DNA of 12,458 bases from NCBI GenBank assembly GCA_017960065.1, contig JAGCZK010000202.1:1-12458 (forward strand), read 5' to 3'. The DNA is from Paludibacteraceae bacterium (GTDB taxonomy: Bacteria > Bacteroidota > Bacteroidia > Bacteroidales > Paludibacteraceae). Under the pieces are notes generated by a model. The model worked only from the letters and a program-made list of their open reading frames with translations, had not been told where the DNA came from and ran no database searches. A program made the position numbers and the translations under genes. Positions 6,471 through 12,458 of this stretch are shown here, piece after piece (the stretch's first letter is position 1; each line of letters begins with the position of its first letter).

Positions 6471-7046
6471 ATGGGAATCTTCTCAAAAGCACACACCAGA
6501 AGCTATGTACAGCATTTTGCACAGATGCTGGTCCCCTCGACGGAGACGTGGAGCGCTTCGGCCGAGTGGCCGCAAGGCAGCACTTCGTACCTGCACATCG
6601 CCTATCCGTCGGTGGCCCTGTCGGTGCTGACCGCCATCATCGGAAGCCTGATGCGGTTGGGCGACGGTGATTGGAACAACGTGTTTGCCGCCGCCGCATT
6701 CGCCGCTGTCAACGGCTTTGTCATCGTCCACACCGGGGTGTTCCTGACCCGTCTGACCGCCTCGTTCTTCCATGCGGAAGCCCCGTCCGAAACCGTCACG
6801 GCGTATGCCGTATATGCCATGAGCCCCATCTATGCGGTCAACCTGCTGTATCCGCTCATGACGGACCTGTTCTTCCTGAAGTTTCTGTACCTGGGGTGCA
6901 TCTACTCGGCTTACACCGGCGCCTTCCGGCTTCAGAGCAAGGGCAACAGTACGCTGCCGGCGGTGATTTCGGGAGTCTGCCTGTCGGCCACCCCGATGCT
7001 GGTGGGGCTGATTGTCGGCAAAATATTTCCAGGACTGCATTTATGA
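6471..7046 (+). CDS. Yip1-like multi-pass membrane protein, function unknown
   Basis: This 191-residue protein starts with about 40 soluble residues containing a basic, amphipathic stretch, then has about five hydrophobic segments (roughly 43-62, 70-98, 110-130, 132-151 and 162-184). The layout, the TAYAVYAMSPIYAVNLL segment and the overall length fit bacterial Yip1-domain proteins, whose biochemical role is not established. There is no signal peptide; the first helix acts as the anchor. The ATG at 6471 was chosen because it directly follows the promoter box and gives a compact N-terminus. Starts farther upstream would lie before the promoter. The stop codon overlaps the smpB start (ATGA, 7043-7046), so translation is likely coupled. 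Being first in the operon with trkA and trkH, it might serve membrane or ion homeostasis, but that rests on position only. The gene is certain; the family name is moderate. Confidence 0.82.
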   Translation: MGIFSKAHTRSYVQHFAQMLVPSTETWSASAEWPQGSTSYLHIAYPSVALSVLTAIIGSLMRLGDGDWNNVFAAAAFAAVNGFVIVHTGVFLTRLTASFFHAEAPSETVTAYAVYAMSPIYAVNLLYPLMTDLFFLKFLYLGCIYSAYTGAFRLQSKGNSTLPAVISGVCLSATPMLVGLIVGKIFPGLHL

Positions 7047-7495
7047 AAGACCAGATATACATTAAAAATAAACGGGCCTCGTTCGACTACCTGTTCTTGG
7101 ACGAATGGACGGCCGGCATCGTGTTAGTGGGGACCGAAATCAAGTCGCTCCGACAAGGGCGCGCCAACCTGACCGACAGCTGGTGCTACTTCGACAAGGG
7201 CGAGCTGTGGTGCAAAGGCATGAACATTTCGGCCTATTTCTACGGCTCGTACAACAACCACACCCCCATTCGCGACCGCAAGCTGCTGCTGACCCGCAAG
7301 GAACTCCGCAAAATCGAGCAGGGCAGCAAAGACCCGGGCGTCACCATCGTCCCGACGGCGATCTTTATCAACGAAAAGGGGCTGGCCAAGGTGAAAATCG
7401 CATTGGCGAAAGGCAAGAAAGAGTTTGACAAGCGCGAAACCATCAAGGAAAACGAGGCGAAACGCCAGATGAGCCGCGCTAAAAAAATATATTGA
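7043..7495 (+). CDS. smpB: SsrA-binding protein SmpB
   Basis: SmpB (150 residues, normal length) binds the tRNA-like part of tmRNA and delivers it to stalled ribosomes for trans-translation in the cytoplasm. Recognised parts are the early KNKRASFDY, the GIVLVGTEIKSLRQGRANL core of the OB-fold barrel, NNHTPIRDRKLLL (matching NHxPxRxRKLLL), and the basic tail GKKEFDKRETIKE, which enters the empty mRNA channel. All expected segments are intact. The ATG overlaps the stop of the upstream membrane-protein gene by 4 bases, and trkA follows after a single base. No ssrA (tmRNA) gene is seen in the window. Identification is secure. Confidence 0.97.
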   Translation: MKDQIYIKNKRASFDYLFLDEWTAGIVLVGTEIKSLRQGRANLTDSWCYFDKGELWCKGMNISAYFYGSYNNHTPIRDRKLLLTRKELRKIEQGSKDPGVTIVPTAIFINEKGLAKVKIALAKGKKEFDKRETIKENEAKRQMSRAKKIY

Positions 7496-7496
7496 C

Positions 7497-8828
7497 ATGA
7501 AAATCATCATTGCAGGAGCGGGCGACGTCGGCACACACTTGGCCAAGATGCTTTCGAAAGAGCGTCACACCATCATTCTGCTCGACCAGCAAGCCGAAAA
7601 GATCAAGGCGCTCGAAGCCAACTACGACATCCTGGCGGTTGTCGGGTCTCCCACGTCGATTGGCGATTTGCGCGAAGCGCAAGTTCCTGACGCAGACCTA
7701 TTTGTAGCGGTAACCCCCTACGAAAGCACCAACATCACCGCCTGCCTGCTGGCCACCAACCTCGGCGCACAAAAAACGCTTGCCCGCATCGACAACCAGG
7801 AATACCTGCTCCCCAAAAACAAGGAGTTTTTCAAAAGCATGGGGGTCGATTCGCTGATTTACCCCGAAATGCTGGCCGCCAACGAAATTGTCAACAGCCT
7901 CAAAAAAGGCTGGGTGCGCCAATACATCGAACTGTCGGGGGGTGCGCTGGTCGTTCTGGCCACTAAAATACGCGAAGCCTCCCCGCTGCTGGGAATTCCT
8001 TTCGAGAAGGCCTTCGCCGACAACACCCAAGTGCGTGTCGTGGTCATCAAACGGGGCGACAAAACCATCATCCCTTACGGCAAAGACTGCGTCCAGGTCG
8101 GCGATATCGTCTATTTCATCACCACCAAGGAAGGAGAGGAGGAAGTGCGAATCAAGTCGGGAAAAGAACAGTTCGACATCAAGAACGTCATGATTCTCGG
8201 TGGCAGCCGGATCGGTATCAAATCCATCCAGAACCTGCCCAAGGACATGAACATCAAAGTCATCGAACAAGACCTTGACAAAACATACCGTGTCATCGAG
8301 CACACCCACGACGCCTTGGTCATCAACGGTGACGGCCGCGACATCGAACTGCTCAAACAGGAGGAAATCACCTCGTTCGACGCCTTTGTCGCCCTGACCG
8401 GAAATGCCGAAACCAACATCCTGGCCTGTCTGACAGCCAAGGGGTTGGGAGTGCAACGCAGCATCGCCGAGGTCGAAAATCTCGACTACATCCCCATGGC
8501 CGAAAGCCTCGACATCGGTGCCATCATCAACAAAAAACTCTTGGCGGCCTCGCACATCTACCAGTTGATTCTGGGAGGCAATGTTTCGGTCCGCTGTCTG
8601 ACGTTTGTCAATGTCGAAGTGGTCGAACTGGTGGCCGAGCCCGAATCGGCCATCACCACAGCGCCGCTGAAAGACCTGCGCCTGCCCAAGAACATCATCA
8701 TCGGTGGCGTGGTCCGCAACGGGAAAGGCTTCGTGGCCGTCGGCACCACCCACATCGAACCGGGCGACAGCGTCACCGTATTTTGCAGCGAAGACAGTTT
8801 GCAACGCATTGAAAAATGGTTTAAATGA
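7497..8828 (+). CDS. trkA: Trk system potassium uptake protein TrkA
   Basis: TrkA (443 residues; about 458 in E. coli) is the cytoplasmic, nucleotide-binding gating ring of the TrkH potassium channel. It has the usual duplicated RCK arrangement. RCK_N1 has GAGDVG (7-12) with acidic Asp30 at the end of beta-2, a dinucleotide pocket. RCK_C1 covers about 140-215. RCK_N2 has the degenerate GGSRIG (235-240) and acidic Glu257. RCK_C2 covers about 360-443. The gene follows the smpB stop by one base without a Shine-Dalgarno and ends in a 4-base ATGA overlap with trkH, as expected for subunits made in proportion. Nothing is truncated. Which nucleotide (NAD(H), ATP/ADP) binds each half cannot be told from sequence alone. 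Confidence 0.97.
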   Translation: MKIIIAGAGDVGTHLAKMLSKERHTIILLDQQAEKIKALEANYDILAVVGSPTSIGDLREAQVPDADLFVAVTPYESTNITACLLATNLGAQKTLARIDNQEYLLPKNKEFFKSMGVDSLIYPEMLAANEIVNSLKKGWVRQYIELSGGALVVLATKIREASPLLGIPFEKAFADNTQVRVVVIKRGDKTIIPYGKDCVQVGDIVYFITTKEGEEEVRIKSGKEQFDIKNVMILGGSRIGIKSIQNLPKDMNIKVIEQDLDKTYRVIEHTHDALVINGDGRDIELLKQEEITSFDAFVALTGNAETNILACLTAKGLGVQRSIAEVENLDYIPMAESLDIGAIINKKLLAASHIYQLILGGNVSVRCLTFVNVEVVELVAEPESAITTAPLKDLRLPKNIIIGGVVRNGKGFVAVGTTHIEPGDSVTVFCSEDSLQRIEKWFK

Positions 8829-10285
8829 AACACATCTTCAGTCTTAGGTCGGTCATACGCATCATGAGCATGTTGTTGCTCTTTGAGGTGGCCTTCATGT
8901 CGGTTGCCTGCCTGGTTTCGTACTTTTACAAAGAGGACGACGTCATCTACTTTTTGTACACCATCGGAATCACCTTGGGCACCTCCGTGCTCGGATTGTT
9001 GTGTACGCTCAAAACCAAAGTGACCATGGGCAAGCGCGAGGGTTTCGTCGTCGTCGGCAGTGTCTGGGTCATCTTCTCCATCTTCGGTCTGCTGCCGTTT
9101 TATCTCAGCGGAAGCATCCCGTCGCTTACCGACGCGTACTTTGAAACGATGTCCGGATTTTCGACAACCGGGGCCACCATTCTCAACGACATCGAATCGC
9201 TCGGCCACGGCTTGCTGTTTTGGCGCAGCCTGCTCCAATGGATTGGCGGCATGGGAATCATCGTCCTGTCGCTGGCCATTCTGCCGCTGCTCGACGTAGG
9301 CGGCATGTCGCTGTTTGCCGCCGAGGTGCCGGGGCCTACCAAAGACAAGATTCACGCCAAGTTGAGCACCACCGCCAAGATGCTTTGGGGCATGTACACC
9401 CTGATTACCCTTTTCGAGTCGTTCTGCCTGTGGGTCGGCGGCATGGACTATTTCGACGCCATCTGCCACTCGTTCACCACCCTGTCCACTGGCGGATTCT
9501 CGACCAAGAACGCCAGCATCGGCTATTGGGAATCGTCCGTCATCGAATACATCGTCATCTTTTTCATGTTTGTCGGCGGCGTCAACTTCGCCCTCTTCTT
9601 CCGCATCCTCAAAGGCAAATTCCGCAAGGCGTTTTCGGACGAGGAACTGCGGTTTTACATCTTGTTCATCGTATTGCTGACCGTCCTGGCCTCCGCTAGC
9701 CTGTTCCATTACCACCGCGAAATCCCCATTGCCGACAATATCCGCTACAGCCTGTTCAACGTCGTGGCGCTGATTACGACTTCGGGTTTCTGCGTGGTGG
9801 ATTACATGCAATGGCAACCGCTCGTGTGGTCGGTCATGCTACTGGTCATGCTGTTCAGCGGCTGCTCGGGCTCCACCTCGGGAGGTATCAAAACCGTCCG
9901 GCTGGCCATCCTGTTCAAAAACAGCCACTACGAGTTCAAACGCCTGCTGCACCCCAATGCCGTGCTTCCCGTACGCTTTAACGGACAGGTTATCCGGCCG
10001 CAACTGGTCAACAGCATTCTGGCCTTTGTCTGCCTGTACGCCATGCTGGTGTTGCTAAGCAGTCTGGTATTCACCGCCACCGGCCTGCCGTTCGACGAAT
10101 CGCTCGGCACCGCGCTTACGGGAGTCGGCAATATCGGCCCAGCCATCGGCACCCTCGGGCCGGCCTCCAACTTCAGCGCTCTGACTCCCTTTGCCAAATG
10201 GTTCATGGCCTTTTTGATGTTGGTCGGCCGTTTGGAAATCTTCACCATTCTGGTCATCTTCACCCCTGCGTTCTGGAAAAGATGA
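8825..10285 (+). CDS. trkH: Trk system potassium channel subunit TrkH
   Basis: This inner-membrane pore (486 residues; 483 in E. coli TrkH) imports K+ with TrkA. The four pore repeats of the TrkH/TrkG/KtrB superfamily are all visible by their filter loops: STTGAT (113-118), STGGFS (221-226), TTSGFC (318-323) and GVGNIGPA (433-440). The segment SGCSGSTSGGIKTVR (345-359) matches the conserved loop after the third pore, which carries the gate region and a conserved basic residue. The N-terminal extra helix pair of TrkH (about 12-60) is present, favouring TrkH over the shorter KtrB. It overlaps trkA by 4 bases at its start. Its stop (TGA, 10283-10285) overlaps the ATGATG start of the next gene, so the last three genes are tightly linked. 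Confidence 0.97.
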   Translation: MKHIFSLRSVIRIMSMLLLFEVAFMSVACLVSYFYKEDDVIYFLYTIGITLGTSVLGLLCTLKTKVTMGKREGFVVVGSVWVIFSIFGLLPFYLSGSIPSLTDAYFETMSGFSTTGATILNDIESLGHGLLFWRSLLQWIGGMGIIVLSLAILPLLDVGGMSLFAAEVPGPTKDKIHAKLSTTAKMLWGMYTLITLFESFCLWVGGMDYFDAICHSFTTLSTGGFSTKNASIGYWESSVIEYIVIFFMFVGGVNFALFFRILKGKFRKAFSDEELRFYILFIVLLTVLASASLFHYHREIPIADNIRYSLFNVVALITTSGFCVVDYMQWQPLVWSVMLLVMLFSGCSGSTSGGIKTVRLAILFKNSHYEFKRLLHPNAVLPVRFNGQVIRPQLVNSILAFVCLYAMLVLLSSLVFTATGLPFDESLGTALTGVGNIGPAIGTLGPASNFSALTPFAKWFMAFLMLVGRLEIFTILVIFTPAFWKR

Positions 10286-11301
10286 TGGAGAAAAAACTCC
10301 CCGAATGGGCTGCCATCGACGGTATCCGCCTGCCCTCATCGCTGGCGCTTGAGCAATGCTCGTCGCAGGAGACCGCCCAATGGAAGGCCCGCTTGGTCGG
10401 AGGAGAACACCTGGTCGATCTGACCGGCGGTTTGGGGGTCGATTGCGCCTACCTTTCGAAATCCTTCAGAAAAACCGACTATGTGGAGCGGCAGCCCGCA
10501 CTGGTCGAGGCCGCCCGGCACAACTTCGGTCTGCTGGGCCTGGACATCAACGTCCATCAGGCCGAAGCCGAAGCGTTCCTGGCGCAAATGCCTGTCTGCG
10601 ACTGCATCTTTGTTGACCCCGCACGCCGCGACGGCATGGGCCGGAAAGTGGTTTCGCTGCGCGACTGCAGCCCCGACATCGTGGGCCTGCACGACCAGCT
10701 GCTGACCCACTGCCGCCAACTGTTGCTCAAATTGTCGCCGGCCCACGACATCAAAGAGGCGCTGCGGATATTCCCTGAATGCGAAGATTTGTACATCATC
10801 GCCGTCAAGGGCGAGTGCAAAGAACTGCTGTTGAAGGCAGGCGCCTCGGGAACCGGACACCCGCCACGGGTGCACTGCTGCGACCGCGAAGAGCTTTACA
10901 GCTTCTTTCTCGAAGACGAAGCCCTGGCGCAAGCCTGTTACGACTTGCCCAAGTCTTATGTTTACGAACCGCACAGCGCCCTGCTGAAGGCCGGGGCGTT
11001 CAAGAAAATCTGCGCCGACTTCGGTTGTGCCAAACTGCATCCCAACAGCCACTTGTACACCTCCGAACAATTGATTGCCGGTTTTCCGGGGCGCAAGTTC
11101 GAGTTGCTCGAATGCCTGCGCGCCAACGACCGCCGGCTCCGCGCACTTGGGAAAGCCAACCTCACGGTGCGCAATTTCCCGGCCACGGTGGCCGACTTGC
11201 GCAAGAAATGGAAGTTGGCCGAAGGCGGAGAGGACTACCTGCTAGCCACCACGCTTTGCGACGAAAGCCACCGCATTCTGCGCTGCCGCAAAATTCAATA
11301 G
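10282..11301 (+). CDS. SAM-dependent methyltransferase of the THUMP-like / PG_1098 family
   Basis: This 339-residue protein has a class I methyltransferase core: SAM motif I VDLTGGLGVD (45-54), an acidic-ended strand at about 67-69, and the putative active-site motif VDPARRD (111-117), followed by KLSP (150-153). The region about 170-290 resembles the ferredoxin-like part known from Porphyromonas gingivalis PG_1098. The tail, with VRNFPATVADLRKKW (296-310) and a GGEDYLLATT stretch, matches the THUMP-like domain, so an RNA substrate is likely. The target base is unknown to me. The ATG at 10282 overlaps the trkH stop by 4 bases; the next codon (10285) is also ATG and could serve. An upstream in-frame ATG at 10198 lies inside trkH and is rejected. 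Nothing links the enzyme to K+ transport other than operon position. Family is secure from motifs; function is open. Confidence 0.88.
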   Translation: MMEKKLPEWAAIDGIRLPSSLALEQCSSQETAQWKARLVGGEHLVDLTGGLGVDCAYLSKSFRKTDYVERQPALVEAARHNFGLLGLDINVHQAEAEAFLAQMPVCDCIFVDPARRDGMGRKVVSLRDCSPDIVGLHDQLLTHCRQLLLKLSPAHDIKEALRIFPECEDLYIIAVKGECKELLLKAGASGTGHPPRVHCCDREELYSFFLEDEALAQACYDLPKSYVYEPHSALLKAGAFKKICADFGCAKLHPNSHLYTSEQLIAGFPGRKFELLECLRANDRRLRALGKANLTVRNFPATVADLRKKWKLAEGGEDYLLATTLCDESHRILRCRKIQ

Positions 11302-11333
11302 GCGCAAAAAGGATTTCTGTCGTTTCTTTGTTG

Positions 11334-11341
11334 TATCTTTG
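11334..11341 (+). promoter_or_regulatory. Bacteroidota-type -7 box of mutS2
   Basis: TATCTTTG matches TAnnTTTG exactly. Only 8 bases separate it from the mutS2 ATG at 11350, so the transcript should be leaderless or have a leader of just a few bases. A weak -33 candidate, TTTC at 11314-11317, lies 16 bases upstream. No terminator hairpin was found between 11302 and 11333, so read-through from the trk operon could add to expression. Confidence 0.55.
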
Positions 11342-11349
11342 CAAGCGTT

Positions 11350-12458
11350 ATGGTGTATCCCCAACATTTTGAACAAAAAATCGGCTTCGACAAAATCCGC
11401 CATTGGGTCGGCAGTCTGTGCATCTGCGACATGGGCCGCGAGTTGGTCGCGTCCATGAGTTTTTCGGCAGACGCCCTGGTCATTGCCCGCCGGCACCGCC
11501 AGACACGCGAATTCCTGCGTTTTTGCGAGGAGGGCGGACAATTCCCCACCGACGGATTTTACGACGTGCGCCCTTCGCTCAAGCGCATCCTGACCGAAGG
11601 CACCTACCTGACCGAAACCGAGTTGTTCGAAATGCTGCGCTCGCTGCGCAACCAGGCCGCCATTGCCCGCTGTTTTGCCGAAAAACCGGCTGAGGACTAT
11701 CCCGAATTGCAGGGGCTGGCCGTGCAAATCGGCACCTTCCCCGACATCATCCGCCAAATCGACGGTCTGCTCGACCGCTTCGGGCACATCAAAGACGAGG
11801 CCTCACCCACCCTGGCCGAAATCCGGCGCGAGCGCAACCGGCTGAGCGGCTCGATCACCAAACTGCTCACCGACATCCTGCATCAGGCCCGCCGCGACGG
11901 CTATGTCGAAGAAGACACCCAGCCGACCATTCGCGAAGGACGTTTGGTCATTCCGGTTTCTCCCGGCTACAAACGCAAACTGAGCGGTATCGTACACGAT
12001 GCCTCGGCATCGGGCAAAACCGTCTACATCGAGCCCACGGCCGTAGTCGAGTCCAACAACCGCATCCGCATGCTCGAAGCCGACGAAAAACGCGAGATCA
12101 TACGGTTGCTCACGGTTTGCACCGATTTTATCCGGCCGCAGGCCGAAAACCTCGGACAAGCTTACCGCTACCTGGGGTACATGGATTTCATCCGCGCCAA
12201 ATCGATTTGGGCCCGCGAGGCCGGTGCGGTCTTCCCCGAAATGTCGGACGCACCGCTCATTGCCTGGAAAAGCGCCCGCCATCCCTTGCTTGAAGCCACG
12301 CTCAAGCAACAGGGCCGCAGCATCGTTCCTCTCGACATCGCGCTCAGCGAAAAGGACCGGATTTTGGTCATTTCGGGTCCGAACGCCGGCGGCAAATCGG
12401 TTTGCCTCAAGACGGTCGGCCTGCTGCAATACGGCTGGCAGTGCGGACTGCCCGTGCC
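11350..12458 (+). CDS. mutS2: MutS2 family ATPase/endonuclease (N-terminal part, truncated by the window)
   Basis: The frame is open from the ATG at 11350 to the window end: 369 complete codons of an expected 780-840 or so. MutS2 is a cytoplasmic MutS homologue without the mismatch-recognition domain; depending on the species it limits homologous recombination or acts on collided ribosomes. The visible part has the N-terminal lever/core region with a long charged helical stretch, then GRLVIPVSPGYKRKLSGIVH (301-area segment, the MutS2-type core), SASGKTVYIEP, ARHPLLE before the ATPase domain, and Walker A GPNAGGKS (343-350). The short N-terminus and this early Walker A distinguish it from MutS1. 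The Walker B, the Smr nuclease domain and the stop lie outside. It begins 48 bases after the methyltransferase, with its own promoter box. Confidence 0.94.
   Translation, partial: MVYPQHFEQKIGFDKIRHWVGSLCICDMGRELVASMSFSADALVIARRHRQTREFLRFCEEGGQFPTDGFYDVRPSLKRILTEGTYLTETELFEMLRSLRNQAAIARCFAEKPAEDYPELQGLAVQIGTFPDIIRQIDGLLDRFGHIKDEASPTLAEIRRERNRLSGSITKLLTDILHQARRDGYVEEDTQPTIREGRLVIPVSPGYKRKLSGIVHDASASGKTVYIEPTAVVESNNRIRMLEADEKREIIRLLTVCTDFIRPQAENLGQAYRYLGYMDFIRAKSIWAREAGAVFPEMSDAPLIAWKSARHPLLEATLKQQGRSIVPLDIALSEKDRILVISGPNAGGKSVCLKTVGLLQYGWQCGLPV

Noticed and set aside
6376..6630. Short plus-strand frame starting MHRLFIATISNF
   Set aside because: It starts upstream of the promoter box, crosses into the Yip1-like gene in another frame and turns Arg-rich, as expected for a shadow frame.
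5238..7046. A 602-codon plus-strand frame running antisense to wecA and into the Yip1-like gene
   Set aside because: Only the last 191 codons make a plausible protein. The first part is Gln/His/Asp-rich with no domain, and is the complement of a motif-complete wecA; GC-rich codons keep the opposite frame open.
8558..9817. A 419-codon minus-strand frame across the trkA/trkH junction
   Set aside because: It is rich in His, Gln, Asp and Glu, matches no family I know, and lies opposite two complete conserved genes.
10198..10281. Upstream in-frame ATG extending the methyltransferase into trkH
   Set aside because: The extension would overlap the trkH coding end by 88 bases and translates to sequence unlike the family; the ATGATG at 10282-10287 overlaps the trkH stop in the same style as the other junctions.

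Overview
The window looks like chromosomal DNA from a Bacteroidota bacterium, probably of the order Bacteroidales. The reasons are: promoter boxes of the TAnnTTTG type before four genes or operons, no strong Shine-Dalgarno sequences, a PG_1098-like THUMP-type methyltransferase, and a large exported beta-helix protein with Ig/PKD-like repeats. The order-level call is an inference; no rRNA is present to confirm it. Gene density is high, no stretch over 300 bases lacks a gene, and I saw no tRNA, CRISPR array, insertion sequence or prophage gene.

Minus strand, 1-6314. From right to left: a WecA/MraY-type sugar-phosphate transferase (5265-6314), the carboxyltransferase subunit of an acyl-CoA carboxylase or decarboxylase (3667-5223), and a biotin carrier protein that carries two complete biotinyl domains (2950-3621). 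The three genes lie 41 and 45 bases apart and end at a good intrinsic terminator (2902-2928). A separate minus-strand gene (start 2694, running off the left edge) follows with its own promoter. It encodes an exported protein of more than 898 residues: signal peptide, right-handed parallel beta-helix, Ig-like module, then near-identical 76-residue PKD-like repeats.

Plus strand, 6471-12458. A divergent 156-base spacer holds a promoter for each direction. The rightward operon is tightly packed: a Yip1-like membrane protein, smpB (trans-translation), trkA and trkH (potassium uptake), and a SAM-dependent methyltransferase of the THUMP-like family. Junctions are 4-base ATGA-type overlaps or a 1-base gap, so translation is probably coupled. 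After 48 bases, mutS2 begins behind its own promoter box and runs off the right edge.

Most of the window is ordinary housekeeping DNA. I do not see a clearly new multi-gene system. The most unusual items are the double-biotin carrier paired with a carboxyltransferase but with no biotin carboxylase or membrane decarboxylase subunit nearby, the freshly duplicated 228-bp repeats in the surface protein gene, and the very short predicted leader of mutS2.
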